Of a stretch of 64,000 bases of DNA, positions 33,901 to 44,936 are shown in pieces (position 1 is the stretch's first letter; each line of letters begins with the position of its first letter). The stretch is taken from assembly GCA_003117195.1 (NCBI GenBank), contig BDSI01000007.1, positions 1,116,001-1,180,000 of the forward strand, in the 5' to 3' direction. A program made the position numbers and the translations under genes. The DNA comes from Eudorina sp. 2006-703-Eu-15. Lineage: Eukaryota; Chlorophyta; Chlorophyceae; Chlamydomonadales; Volvocaceae. The notes beneath the pieces were generated by a model, which saw only the letters and a program-made list of their open reading frames with translations, ran no database searches and was not told the origin of the DNA.

Positions 33901-35308
33901 CTCGTGCGGGGTCGCTGGCGAGTTGGCCCGTGTTGGGGTCTCGCAGAACGGAGGGACCTGGGCCACCTGCATCTCCTCCGCTGCCGGTGTCATGGACAAG
34001 CTTAGTGAGCGCCGGGGAGGGCCGCTCGCCGTCGCTGATCCATTTCCGCCTGGCTGCGAGCACCTCGGCCCCCCCTGCGGCGTGCATGCCTTTCTGTACG
34101 GCTACCTGGGCTTCCACGGCCGCCGCCAGGCGGGCTGCATCTGCAGGGTGTTCATCCAGAGCTTTGGTGGCCTCCTTTGCCGCCTCCGTCAGCTGTTGCA
34201 CGCTGGCTGTGGGTCGGCTGCGCCGGGTCTGAGCCTCACGATTCAGCTGCGCCACCTGGGCTGTGAGTCGCCGCTTGAACCCGGGCCACCAATCCAGGAT
34301 TTCTTGGTCTTGTTGTTGTTCCCCGATAGGTGCAGCGTCCACCTGCTCGTCCAGCCAGTCTCCCAGGGACCGTTTAAGGTCTGGGTGCGAGAGGAAGTGG
34401 AGGCGAAGGCGGCGGGGCACCTTCTGGATTGGGGGCTGCGGTCGCGCCGATAGGTGTAAGAGGGCAAGGCGGTGGTCTGACGGGGACGCGGTGGGGATGG
34501 TGGCTCGGTGAATGAAGGGGCTTGCGACCTCCGGGATGTAGATGCGGTCCAGTCGGGAGCCGCCAGGGTGAGGTGCGCGGTACAGGTGTGTGTACTCGCG
34601 TCGTTGCGGATGCGTCACGCGGAAGCTGTCGACCATCACCGCACCGGTTCCGGCTGCCTGGAGATACTGGGACGGGGTCGCGTCACCAGCGCGGCCCCCC
34701 GGTCCGGCGGAGCAGTCCAGGGCTGGGTTTTCCACAAAGTTGAAGTCGCCCCCCCACAGCACAACCGTGCCATCGCCAGCCGCAGCTGTTGCTGTGGGGG
34801 CGAGGCAGGCCTGGCATAGTTGCTGGCGCAGGGAGGCGGCTCCTTCTCTGCTGGCCTGGGGGAAGTACATACAGCATATCTGCAGACGGTGACCGCCCCA
34901 CTGAAAGCTGCACGCTGTGAACCACCCGGATGGAACACCCGGCGGTGGAGGGCTAGCTGCGAGGGTGGCTCGGGGGAGCAGGTTCGCCCGGACGAGGATG
35001 GCTACTCCTGCCGTACGTGGCCCCGCACTTGACCACGAGGAGGCAGCGATGAGCCAGCCCGGTAGGTGTCGACGCTCTGCAGCGCAGCTGAGCGCGTGCT
35101 GCAGGAGGGCCTGATCTTCCTCTGAGACGTGATGTGTTTCTTGCAGACAGACCACGTCGAGTTGTAATTCAGCCCATAGTTGGACCGCTGCTTCGAGGCG
35201 TGCTGCTGCACGTCCCTCGGCAACTCGGAGGCCTCCCACATTGTGGGACGCCACCCGCAATGGTCGGGCATGGGGGGCCCGGCCTCCCCTGGCAGTTGCG
35301 CTCCTCAT
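30902..35308 (-). CDS. LINE ORF2: APE endonuclease-reverse transcriptase, 1468 aa
   Basis: The protein nicks target DNA and reverse-transcribes the element RNA. The N-terminal APE domain (about 17-285) shows VASHNVGGL, VVCLQETHH, GGDFNFVENP and SDHRLALL with the expected Asn, Glu, Asp/Asn and Asp/His catalytic residues. The reverse transcriptase (about 550-860) shows NYRPITLLNTDYRTLAKIL, AFLDFAKAYDTVH (catalytic Asp near 670), GVRQGCPLAPLLYLF and AVQFADDGQVLL (the FADD box, about 769-772). A C-terminal Cys/His cluster (CGCGEYGGAGPHPC, then HHFWACPV, about 1312-1345) is the usual zinc-binding RT tail. No RNase H motif was noticed. The ATG at 35308 overlaps the ORF1 stop (ATGA). Plus-strand ORFs across this region are shadows. 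Confidence 0.95.
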   Translation of the reverse strand: MRSATARGGRAPHARPLRVASHNVGGLRVAEGRAAARLEAAVQLWAELQLDVVCLQETHHVSEEDQALLQHALSCAAERRHLPGWLIAASSWSSAGPRTAGVAILVRANLLPRATLAASPPPPGVPSGWFTACSFQWGGHRLQICCMYFPQASREGAASLRQQLCQACLAPTATAAAGDGTVVLWGGDFNFVENPALDCSAGPGGRAGDATPSQYLQAAGTGAVMVDSFRVTHPQRREYTHLYRAPHPGGSRLDRIYIPEVASPFIHRATIPTASPSDHRLALLHLSARPQPPIQKVPRRLRLHFLSHPDLKRSLGDWLDEQVDAAPIGEQQQDQEILDWWPGFKRRLTAQVAQLNREAQTRRSRPTASVQQLTEAAKEATKALDEHPADAARLAAAVEAQVAVQKGMHAAGGAEVLAARRKWISDGERPSPALTKLVHDTGSGGDAGGPGPSVLRDPNTGQLASDPARVAQIIADYWRDVSALPSEAELPTAVKQQAQAQVLEALQAHPLRLPEDPGDTVGHPEVATEEVLAALKATPRGKAPGWDGLPVELYKAFSRQCAPLMAAVYTAIGRTGCMPARFTDGIIKVLFKKGDPTQPGNYRPITLLNTDYRTLAKILAARLGPALNTAISAEQTAFLPGRLIGYNIFTLRHLPHLLRRQGRAAIVAFLDFAKAYDTVHRDFLEAAMRELGASENLRKWVSTLLSDTRAQALVGGRLSHPVHMAAGVRQGCPLAPLLYLFVAQALLSWLQRNNIGIRMSPADEDRMTAVQFADDGQVLLEGEATVPAFLEAMQTFAQAAGQRLNRDKVELLKIGSEQPQPPAPGPNAATIAGLRQVSAATALGIRFSNSPALLAPTRQQSLLTARQRMDRLTRPPLTVFGRCAGASAYALQLDTYHWEHGGLPTQGEEEQLESWAAAVGDRRVSPVTPCQRLTGVPRQLLYGHPATGGFGLLPLKAHCYAREAVWATRLARSVGQPPGVRGHPWAQVTATYLRHHHPNLSPSSVLTAGPPDSADTLPGLASLPQDIRRIMGALSRLPPVQDVDSSPLPAAGVWCFNIPLWGNPLLPNTTPGAADDGMEDRTGDTDPDFTPVETRDTADPPAWPGLERRHTRLAACGKLRTVGDAVRVARAAGEAPAAGAGWDAWVRDHLGPQGSMTLRRRPTLTAIHCLLADISDEWRGAAAAVLDHPERAGDLESEEETRRRLVDRMGWRLANSLTVKLSGLTVRLATQLQMQEVAAARARQHAEYEQEARGQLETDGVAGPPAFSMPATLQRLWAIKWEREHKETLWRLAVDGVPLPGNSHLHNAHPEACGCGEYGGAGPHPCSPRAHHFWACPVAQAVIQQIGVHVPGPITRANVWLAEPPQGVQQGVWDIVALAALTAMERARVGLRAATLHGGAQPVPGAPAAPSPVDVAKARAVMEFWQRVASFAELGRPRRGWEGVGPDHPILSVVDGRIRCVQPVDVDS

Positions 35309-37404
35309 GGTCCGGGGGTTCGCGGCGTGGTCGCCGCTCTCGCCTGGGAGGGTACTGTGTCAGGGGCGTCCTCGCGGGTTGCCTGGGACAGCCGTAGCTG
35401 CATGCTGGGGACGGTCTGCTGGCTGGGTCCCGGGGCGTCTGCGTGCTGGCTGGCGTCGGCAGCTGCTCTCTTGTCAGCCTTGGCGAGCACGGACTTCCTC
35501 TGGGCGCGCCGCGCGCCCTCCTGAAGGGATATGAGCCGTTCACGGTACACGCCCATAGGTTCGTCTGTGCCGTCGGCGACCACCTTGCGCATCCACTGCT
35601 TTCTCCCGGGGGTGTTGTACGTGGCCAGGAGCTCCGCATCCGAGAGGTCCGTGATCGGGACCGATTTGCCACGTTTGCGGTTGGCCTTGGGGCTGGTCAG
35701 GGTGGGGGACCTGCCCCTTTTGGGTGTTGCGGCGCCGGGGCCGGGCCCAACCTGGGTATTATCGGGCTGTGTGGCTGGGCCGTCTGCCGATTGCGCCCTG
35801 TTAGGCTCACAAGGCGTTGCAGCGGCAGGGGTAGCCGCCTGTTGGCCGCGTCGCTGGCGGGCCCGCGTGGTGCGGGGCGTCGTAGCGGCTGTTTGCCCGC
35901 TCCCCGTGGCACCTTCGGCCGTCTCAGTTGTCGTTGCGGGCTTGCTGGGGGCGGCGGTGGCCCGATTCGCAGCCCTGGTCGGGGTGGCGCATTCGGCAGC
36001 CCTGGTCTCCGTGGCGCGCTGTGCCTCGGCATGCTGCGCCTCGGCGGCGGCGGGCGCAGCGGTGCGTTGTGTCTCGGCGGCGGCGGCGGCGGCTGCAGCC
36101 TCACGCTGTGCCTCGGCACGCTGTGCCTCGGCGGCGGCGGCTGCGGCGGCGGCGATTCGTGCGGCCTTGGCCTCCGCGTCTTGCTGGGCTAAGTGCGCCG
36201 CTGTCCGAGCTCTGACCTCAGCGTTGTGCGCTTTGGTCTCTTGATCCGCCTGCTGCCGGAGTGTTTCCGCGAGCTGCTGCGCGGCCGCGCGGTTACCGGA
36301 GGATGCGGGAGTCCGTGTCTGACCGTCCGTTGCTGCTCTGGCTGTAGGCGCCGGGGTCCCCCTTGCGCTTCGGCTCGCCCTGTCCGCCGTCGCCGTGGTT
36401 GCGGCTGCCGCCGCTGCCTGGCCTGGGGCGTGCTGTGGGTCTGTCTCCGACCGCGGTTGAGTCCGTGCCGCCGCCGCCGGGCGGGGGTCTGAGGGGCCAG
36501 CGGCAGCAGCTGCAGCTGCTGACGCCCGCTGCTGGTATATCCTCTTGAGCCGGACCTCGTGCTCGATGGCTACCATCTGCTGCACGACGGGCCGCACGTG
36601 GTCGGCGACTGTTCGCCAGTGCTTTTCTCTGGCTGCAATGACGATCGCCCGGGGGGGCGGCTTGCTTGAGACGCTGGCCTCGCATCGGGGCAGCGGCATG
36701 CACCGGAACGTCAGCGTGGCCTCGGCTGGCCTGTTGTGGAGGTCACTGAAACTGAGTTCAAGCGTCTCAGGCAGTGTTGGGGCGTCTGGGCTCACGCCCA
36801 CCATCACGTCCGTGGACAAGTCCAGGCACCGGACATCCTTGACGTGGCCCTGGAGGCCCGGGATGGTCCGCTCAAGCATGGGTTTTACCATCCAGGGCTT
36901 AACATCCCAGGGTCGTCCACCGACGCGGTATTGCCTAACTGTGACCTTGGGAGCGTCGAGGATTCGGACCCGCCCGCTTGCCAGCTCAGGTTGTCCGGAG
37001 AGGATTGGAAACGGTGGCAGGTCCAGTCCGTCCCCTTGTGTGAGCCGGGGTGCGAGTTTGGCCAGAGTCCCCTGCGGTGCTCGGGCCCTGACTTTTACCA
37101 TCGTGGGCCCGTCTGGATTCGGTCGGTAGGCTGTGGCTTGATCGATAGCCACGTGTCCGGTTCCCGTCGGGTCGATGGCTTGGACGATCGCGTTCCCAAG
37201 GGTGCCCTGTCGCGCCCAGGTGAGCGTGTCCAGGTCCGCGCTGCCCGCCGGGGCACTCAATTCGCAGCGGATTGTCTCCCCAGGAATAGCAGGTTCATTA
37301 AGCTCCTCGTACAGATCTCTCATGCGGAACGCGCCGCGTTCGGGCGCTGCGTCGTTGTCGGTACCGCGTGGAGGCCGTGTACGCTGCCGCCGCTGTTGAG
37401 TCAT
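35305..37404 (-). CDS. LINE ORF1, 699 aa, RNA-binding/gag-like
   Basis: The first ORF of the LINE starts at the ATG at 37404. LINE ORF1 proteins bind element RNA and form the ribonucleoprotein; that role is inferred from position. The N-terminal third is globular (VKVRARAPQGTLAKLAPRL, RILDAPKVTVRQYRVGGRPW). The centre is a long Ala/Gln/Glu-rich, coiled-coil-like segment (AHLAQQDAEAKAARIAAAAA and similar), followed by a basic stretch (RGRSPTLTSPKANRKRGKSV). No CCHC zinc knuckle was seen. It ends ...RTPGP with a TGA that shares bases with the ORF2 start. Confidence 0.85.
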   Translation of the reverse strand: MTQQRRQRTRPPRGTDNDAAPERGAFRMRDLYEELNEPAIPGETIRCELSAPAGSADLDTLTWARQGTLGNAIVQAIDPTGTGHVAIDQATAYRPNPDGPTMVKVRARAPQGTLAKLAPRLTQGDGLDLPPFPILSGQPELASGRVRILDAPKVTVRQYRVGGRPWDVKPWMVKPMLERTIPGLQGHVKDVRCLDLSTDVMVGVSPDAPTLPETLELSFSDLHNRPAEATLTFRCMPLPRCEASVSSKPPPRAIVIAAREKHWRTVADHVRPVVQQMVAIEHEVRLKRIYQQRASAAAAAAAGPSDPRPAAAARTQPRSETDPQHAPGQAAAAAATTATADRASRSARGTPAPTARAATDGQTRTPASSGNRAAAQQLAETLRQQADQETKAHNAEVRARTAAHLAQQDAEAKAARIAAAAAAAAEAQRAEAQREAAAAAAAAETQRTAAPAAAEAQHAEAQRATETRAAECATPTRAANRATAAPSKPATTTETAEGATGSGQTAATTPRTTRARQRRGQQAATPAAATPCEPNRAQSADGPATQPDNTQVGPGPGAATPKRGRSPTLTSPKANRKRGKSVPITDLSDAELLATYNTPGRKQWMRKVVADGTDEPMGVYRERLISLQEGARRAQRKSVLAKADKRAAADASQHADAPGPSQQTVPSMQLRLSQATREDAPDTVPSQARAATTPRTPGP

Positions 37405-37690
37405 TGTGTTAGGTAATTGAGATTTAAAATGAATTGTTCTTGAGGTCTAGGAAAAGGGGTTGGTGCGCTGTGGCGCGTTAGTGAAAGAGGTCTGGTCGTT
37501 GACTACTGTCGACGGCCATTCCCGTGTCCGAAAGCGCCCAAAAAACTTGAATTCGGCATATTGAAATATGCCGGCACATGTTAGTAAAAATTTTGGAGAG
37601 TTCGGTGCTCAAGTGTTGTTATCTGTCATTTCTAATTGAATCGACGGTCGAGGCCCTAGTGGCCGACCAAGTAAGTAAGTAAGTGTGTGT

Positions 37691-38250
<560 letters not shown>

Positions 38251-40433
38251 TGTGGGGGGGGGGGGAAGAGGGCCGAGGAAAGGGCGGTCGCCAAAGATGG
38301 ACCACCTAGGGGGGGTTCCCCAGGATATCGTACCTGGTCGTACTACATGATGTGCCCAACGTACCGCAAACTGAGCTGCCGATGAACTTGCTCCTGTGCC
38401 GAAAATGCAAAGCAGGGCAAGTCTGAATTGGCTGGCTGGCATGGGTTGTGTGGGGGACGTACGTGTCAGGCCGTGGCCGTACACGCCTCGCCAAACCGAA
38501 CGCCAGGCGGTATCCGGTCTTCAACCGATTGCGTTTGCGGGTAGACCCGCAAGCCGTAACGGTTTTGAAACCTCGTCGGGAAGCACTTGAGATGTGCTTC
38601 GTTAGGGTTCGGGCCATAGGATTGGATTTCCTCTCAAACCATCACGGCTTCATGGCGCGCGTGTGAGGGCGGCCAAAGCCTCATAAAGGCGCGCGCTACA
38701 CACCGACGCTACGTGCTACGTGACGGGCGTCGTGCGCCCGCGCTTCGTCCGTCCGCACAACCTGACAGCGCAGCGCATATTAGAATGTATACATATTTAC
38801 AAAATATATTCGTGCAGCATTCATGCTCAAGGGCGGGCTGATGCTTCGGCCTGCCCCGGACTTCGTGGAGCCTGTTTTGGCAAGTACGCAGCGCTGACGC
38901 ACGATCCTAAAACTTTAATGCCGGTGTGCCTGAAACGAAGATAAAGAAAACCCAAAGGCGCGATACCCCAGCCCTGCCTGGCTGTGCCGAGAGCACACCG
39001 CATACGGCCCTGAATTCGTAGATCATTGGAAACGCCGGGAATCCATAGCGCGTTACGACAACGATGCGGTATTCCTCGGGCGGGAATACGCACGGACGGT
39101 TTGCAACCTATTAGGGCGCGTCCTTGGCCTCAATTGGTCAAATTTTTAATCTCATTAGAGGTCTTGCGATTGCCGTGCACGCGCTGGGAAGCGACGCCAG
39201 GCCCACGTTTGGCGGCTGCCGCCGAGACCCTTCGGCGCCCAGCGGGCGCGGCACCCGACATCCGGCCATATTCCCTCGGGCGATGTGCTTTGGGGTTCTG
39301 GGGTTTGGCTCCACCATCTATCGCCACACGGTCTGCAAGCAAGGCCAGCTGAGCTGCAGCGCGGATTCCGGCGCGTGCCGGCCGGAACCCTGCCGGTGTG
39401 CGTCAGAACCCGGTGTGTGTGTCAGAACCCCGCTGGGCTGGGCTGGGCTGGGCTGCATCCGTGGTCGGGGTGCGGAGTGGGCGGCCACGGAGGTGGGGAG
39501 GGTGAGAAGTTAAGAGGTGTCGTCGCCGGGCCGAGTCTACCCGGTGAACCGAGGCGCCCGCAGCCCCTCCCTTCCGCCCCTTCCTCGTTCGTCTGGTGCT
39601 CCTCCATCATTAAACGCGCACCACCACCACACCTCCACCTCCACGACCAGCGAGCACCACTGGCACCAGCACCAGCACTGCCACCGGCGCCCCCAGCATG
39701 ACCCCCAGCATGACCCCCCAACAGACCCCCAGCATGACCCCCCAGCATGACCCCCAGCATACATCGCCCTGGATCAAACGGCGTCCACGCGCGCCTCCGC
39801 AGCACTTCCACCTACCCGCCCCCAACCCCCGCCCCCGCACCGGCAAAAAATCTCGGCAACCAGTGCCGCAACTAGACACACCTGGCTCGAGGTATGCATC
39901 GATGGATGTATGGATGGATGTATGTATGCAACCCCACTTTTATATCTGAGAAAGAGACAGGTATGACAGTGATTGCGCTTCGAAGCTCCCCGGCACGGAC
40001 GCCGGCCAGGCTACCTGGTGGGGCGGGGCGGGGCGGGGAGGAAGGGCCCACAAAGCCGCGCGAGAGTCTGGCTAGCCCAGCCTTCCTTCTTGGCGCGATG
40101 CCTCGGCATGTCGGCATGTCGGCATGTCGGCATGTCCAGAGCGGAGAGGGGACTCCCGCGCGTCGCCCCCACCCTCGGGGCGGGCCCCTCTGGCTCCCGG
40201 ACCAGGGGTCGGGACTTATCCGGGCAGGGCACCCGACACCCCCACCCCCACCCCCACCCCCGCCACCACCAACAACAACCACAACCCCACGCGGTGTTCA
40301 CACAAACACACTTATTCACACAAACACACGTATTCAGACAATCACACTTATTCACATGCATATTCACATCCTCAATTATTCTCTTCTTCTCAAGACTGTG
40401 CGCTGTGCAGACTCGGAACCCATTGACGGCGCA

Positions 40434-40440
<7 letters not shown>
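38251..40440. other. Intergenic, no gene recognised
   Basis: Mixed-composition sequence with short tandem arrays: CCCCAGCATGACC-type units at about 39690-39770, CATGTCGG times four at about 40107-40135, and (CACCCC)n at about 40238-40262. Open frames here are short and start without ATG. Confidence 0.5.
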
Positions 40441-40473
<33 letters not shown>

Positions 40474-40478
40474 ACACT
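40441..40478 (+). repeat. (AC)n microsatellite 5' of a truncated LINE
   Basis: ACACAC... with one AAAC interruption, directly before the LINE fragment at 40479. Confidence 0.85.
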
Positions 40479-40980
40479 TGCTGGTGATGTGCTGCCTTGT
40501 GGTGATGTGCTGCCTTGTGCAAACCATAGCCCCATCATGGAGCACCCGACTGCATACCCGGACCCAGCAAGGCCTGACGCGTGCGAGCCGCCTCGCTCTG
40601 GCTCAGCTGGACAGGCAGGCCTGCCGGAGGGTGCAACCCTAGCTAGTACGATTAGGTTGGGACACGGGACCAGGCTAGTTTTACCGCACCAAGCAGGGGC
40701 GCGCCTCCGAAACGCGCCCTGGGTGCTGCAAGGACTTGAGGAGGTTGAACAGCGGACTGCGAGGCGCAGACCGCCCGGGATGGGCCTTCGCCCACTCCCT
40801 TGAGGGGGCACGGCGGTCACCGATCCTCGGGGATCGGGCACGCGCCCTTGGTTGAGAGCGAGGGGACAGAGGCCCCTTACGCCCCTTTCCCCCGTATCCG
40901 GGGGAGATTGCTTCGGCGGTCTCCCGTATGGGGCGGGTTAGCGCCCCCGGCCAGTGTCGGCCCGGCAGATATGTAACGAT
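40479..40980 (+). mobile_element. 5'-truncated LINE copy with (AC)n on both sides
   Basis: Matches the last roughly 500 bp of the full-length LINE, inverted (GTGCTGCCTTGTGCAAACC ... GGCCCGGCAGATATGTAACG), and is followed by ATACACACAC at 40980-41002. The 18-bp string GTGATGTGCTGCCTTGTG is duplicated at its 5' end, whereas the full-length element has it once. Confidence 0.9.
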
Positions 40981-41469
40981 ACACACACACACACACACAC
41001 ACATCGCCCCCCCCCGTCGCATCATCGCTGTCCGCTGTGTGGCCCTCACGATGGGGGATCAACCGTACCGCGGTAGCTTGGCTAGGAAGGTAGCTGGCTA
41101 GGGGGGGGGTAGGCAGGCAGGTAGGGGGAACAGCGCAGCAGAGCACAGCGCGGCACATGCAATGTCACAGCACGGCGCAGCACAGCACGGCGCAGCACAG
41201 CACACAGACAACCACCCGAGGTCCGGTTTCTTTGTTGGCGCACGCCTAAATAAGGCCCTCCCCCCAAAGACGATGTCACACAGCTTCGAGATCCACAGCC
41301 ACACGCTCCCTCCCCCGGGGGCCAAAGCCCCGAACGAGCTGACGCCCTCGGTGCCCGGCTTGGCTGCTACTGCTGTTGCTACCGCTGCTACTGCTACACG
41401 AATGCGCACAACTGGGTCAATGGATCATCTTCCATGCGCACATCACACATCACACATCATGCCCCTGTC

Positions 41470-41583
41470 CTCCGCCGCAAAGGGAGGAGAGTGCTTCGGC
41501 GGTCTGTCCGTTGGGGCTCGGTTAGCAGCCCGTGGCCAGCGTCAGGCCCGGTCAGATATGTAAACGACACACACACACACACA
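41470..41583 (+). mobile_element. Short LINE 3' end, divergent subfamily
   Basis: GTGCTTCGGCGGTCTGTCCG ... GCCCGGTCAGATATGTAAAC, then GACACACACAC. It resembles the last roughly 100 bp of the LINE but shares specific differences (GGTTAGCAGCCC, GTCAGGCCCGGTCAG) with the copy at 42449. Confidence 0.75.
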
Positions 41584-41598
41584 GACGCACACACAGAC

Positions 41599-41675
41599 GC
41601 ATACGGGTAAGTTTGGGGAGCACCACTCCACCCCTCGCGCATGTCACGCACTCCTGTTCTGCCTGCCTGAGAACA
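41599..41675 (-). repeat. Dispersed element AGGCGGGCAGAACAGG, inverted copy
   Basis: GCATGTCACGCACTCCTGTT, then CTGCCTGCCTGAGAACACAC on the plus strand; it adjoins (AC)n-rich sequence. Confidence 0.75.
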
Positions 41676-42082
41676 CACAGACGCACAACTTTGCATGCCA
41701 CAAATTGCATTACACAGGAACGGTGCAAGTGTATGTGCGCTTGCGGAACAGGCAAACGCGCCCCGCCCCGCCCATGCGGCCGCACGCCATGAGGTCTTTA
41801 GGCCGTGTAGGCAGAATGAAAGCCATTGATTGATGGGTGGATGGTTGGTTGGTTGGATGGATGGTTGGATGGATGGTCTCTCTGTTATTGACCAGCGAAC
41901 AAATACGGACGATCCGCTCCGGTCTTGTTGCCACACACACACGCACACACACAGACAGACACAAACACACAAGCCCCGCAAAAGGGGGGTCGCTGCCGTA
42001 CAACCGCAACTGTGGCGGCCTGCCGTACAACATGGCAACGTCTCAAATTTCCAGAGCATCGGTTCACGCCGAGTGGTCCACC

Positions 42083-42085
42083 CTG

Positions 42086-42120
<35 letters not shown>
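42083..42120 (+). repeat. (GCC)n tract
   Basis: About 12 GCC units in intergenic sequence. Confidence 0.85.
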
Positions 42121-42448
42121 GCGGTCCGGGTCCCACCGCGCTGCGACTCAGCGATGGGCCACCTTGCCCCTCCTCAAGTCGTACCGCAAGCCTATGCCTT
42201 ACCGCAAGCCTGTGCCTTACCGCAAGCCTTTATCTCTCCCCCGCCAGCCGTTCCGCCAGGCCGGCCGATGATGCATGGCTGTGCGTGTAATGTGTATAAA
42301 AGAAGTCGTGAGGACGCACGTGTTATGTGTGCGTCTGTGGCTCTGTGCGTCTGTGCACGTGTTATGTGTGCATGGCAGTAGCGAGCGGGAACCAACCGCC
42401 GAGCGAGGAAGACCACACCGCGCGAGTGCTCTAGGTCGAGCAGGGGGG

Positions 42449-42593
42449 GATGCGGCCCCTCACGCCCCTCTCCCTTCCCCGCAAAGGGAGGAGAGTGCTT
42501 CGGCGGTCTTTCCGTTAGGGCTGGGTTAGCAGCCCTTGGCCAGCGTCAGGCCCGGTCAGGTATGTAACCACCACACACACACACACACACACC
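42449..42593 (+). mobile_element. Short LINE 3' end, same divergent subfamily as 41470
   Basis: CGGCCCCTCACGCCCCTCTC ... GCCCGGTCAGGTATGTAACC, then ACC(AC)n. Confidence 0.75.
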
Positions 42594-42619
42594 GGGCAGC
42601 TTTTCTCCTTGATAACACA

Positions 42620-42938
42620 CCGGGCAGGGGCACGCCTCCGAATTGCTGAGGAACGCGCCCTGGGTGCTGCAAGGACTTGAGGAGGTTGAACAGCGGACTG
42701 CGAGGCGCAGACCGCCCGGGATGGGCTTCCGCCCAATCCCTTGAGGGGGCACAGCTGTCACCAATCCTCAGGGACCGGGTGCGCGCCCTTGGTTGAGAGG
42801 GAGGGGACAGAGGCCCCTTACGCCCCTCTCCCCCGAATCCGGGGGAGATTGCTTCGGCGGTCTCCCGTATGGGGCGGGTTAGCGCCCCCGGCCAGCGTCG
42901 GCCCGGCAGATATGTAACGATTCACACACACACACACA
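42620..42938 (+). mobile_element. 5'-truncated LINE copy with (AC)n on both sides
   Basis: GGGCAGGGGCACGCCTCCGA ... CGGCAGATATGTAACGATTC, then (AC)n. More diverged from the full-length element than the 37691 copy, with a small insertion (TTGCTGAGG). Confidence 0.85.
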
Positions 42939-42956
42939 TATGGGTGGGCTTCTTGT

Positions 42957-42983
42957 TACACACACACACACACACACACACAC
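42957..42983 (+). repeat. (AC)n microsatellite
   Basis: About 13 units, shortly after the LINE fragment. Confidence 0.85.
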
Positions 42984-43212
42984 GCCAGAAATCGTAATGT
43001 GAGACGCGGTCTCACTTCGAACATCACGACAGATCGCGCGAGGAATGAAACGCGCACCACAAGCGCGCAGAGTCGTGCCCCCGGGCAGAGGTGCCCGGAG
43101 TCCTCCCCATACCACCCTTCGCCGCCGCCGCCTCGTGCACATGCCATTATCCTGTTCTGTTCTGTGCTGCTGCAACGCATGCAAGCAACTAAGCAAGCAA
43201 CCAAGCAAGCAA

Positions 43213-43292
43213 CGAACCAAGCAAGCAATCAGCCAAGCAAGCAATCAGCCAAGCAAGCAATCAGCCAAGCAAGCAATCAGCCAAGCAAGCAA
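43213..43292 (+). repeat. 16-bp tandem repeat, about five copies
   Basis: The unit is CAAGCAATCAGCCAAG. Confidence 0.85.
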
Positions 43293-44278
43293 GCGAGTCG
43301 CGAGAAAGCGCACAACCCCGACAAGTCGGTTTACTTGGTCGCGCGACCTCTACCGTAGAGAACCCCCCAGCAGTCCCCGTGCCTGTGCCCTTATGTAGGT
43401 ATATAGGTATGAGGGTATGTCTGCAATGTATGCCGTACTTGAGCGTCTCATAACCTGCCGTACCATGCGCAGCCCTCTGGCCGTACCCCCCAACACAGCC
43501 CAGCCGGGAGGCATAAGTAACCCCTTCCCCCCTTGAACCCAACCACACACAGCGGCGGCGCGTCAAGCTCTCTGTCAGCATGCCGGGTGCTGCCGCCGCC
43601 GCCGCTGCCGCAGAGGCCGCAGCTGCAGCTGCTGCTGCAATTCATGGTTGAATGGTGAATGACGAGTGTTGATGGCTGGGTCGGAGGGGGAGGGGGCCGA
43701 CGCGCTGATGCGTGTGCGCTGATGCCAGTGCGCCGTGTAGCCAACGGGCCGCCCCCTCCCCCCTTCCCCCTCCCTCCTCCCTCCTCCCCCCTCCCTCCTC
43801 CCTCCTCCGGGCGCTGCAGCCCACACCTAGGCCAGGCGCCCGTGAAGGCCGCCGCTGCGAGCGCCCCTCAAAGCCCCTCCGCCCCTCAACCAGCTAGCGA
43901 GCCGCGGGGCGCAGCCAGGTCTCCACCCGCGACCCCCAACGTCGTCTCGTGTTGCAGGCCGCCCCGCGCGCCCCGCGGCGCAGCCCGCCGTCCCCCTATC
44001 CGCCCTCCTGCGCCCCGGCTCCCTGGCCCTACACCGGCTCCCTCCCCATCCTTGACTCATGATGCATCTCCCCGACCCCGGGTCGGTTGGGTCGGGTTTG
44101 GGTCAGGTTTGGGTCGGGTTTGGGTCAGGTTTGGGCTGTTGCGGGGTCTCTCCTCTCCTCTCCACCCTGGCGCAGCATGCCAAGAGGGTGCTGCGGCCAC
44201 AGCCTGCCGCTGGTGGTGGTGCTGCTGTTGCCGCGGGTGCTGCGGCAGCGGCGGCGGCGGCGGCCTTGTCCTTGCAGC

Positions 44279-44903
44279 TTACAGCGCCTGCCGCTTGTGC
44301 GAGCCGCCGCCGCCGCCGCCGCCGCCGCCACCGCGGCCGTGGTCGCCCCCGCCGGGGCCCCCCAGGTCCGGCGGGCCGCGCTTGAACCCCGAGCCGCCGC
44401 CGCCGCCGCCGCCGCCGAGGCTGATGCCGCTGAGGCCGATGTTGCCGCTGCCGGTCCGTACCAGCCCCACCGGCAGACCCCCCGCCCCGCCAAAGTACTC
44501 GGACAGCAGGTTGGAAATGGCGGGGTCGTCCATCACCGCCCCCTCCCCCAGCTCGCCCTGCAGCCCCAGCAAGGCAGCGGCGCGGCCGCTCGGCAGCTGA
44601 AGCGCGCCGGCCGCGGCGGCGGCGGCGCCGCCGCCGCCGACGCGGCCGCCGCCGACGCGGGACATCCAACCCGGGTGCAGCGCCTCCGCCGCCGCTGCGC
44701 CGCCGGCCAGGCTGCCGCCCAGGCCGCGGCCCATCGCCACGGGCAGCAGCCGACTGGCAGTGGAGGCGGGCCCGCCCGCCAGGCTCACCAGGCCCGCCTG
44801 CTCGATAGCCTGCATAAGGCCCCCCCGGCCCCCGCCCGAACCCGGCCCGCCCGCCAGCGTCACCAGCATCGCCTCGCGGGCATCCGCCGCCTGTTGGCGG
44901 CCC

Positions 44904-44936
<33 letters not shown>

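Noticed and set aside
33077..37416. Plus-strand open frames of 120-250 codons over the LINE
   Set aside because: Antisense shadows of ORF1 and ORF2, caused by GC-rich codon bias; they contain no domain.
40441..42983. AC-flanked LINE fragments read as independent SINEs
   Set aside because: The 37691, 40479 and 42620 fragments match the LINE 3' UTR closely, so 5' truncation is simpler. Only the 41470 and 42449 pair remains open.
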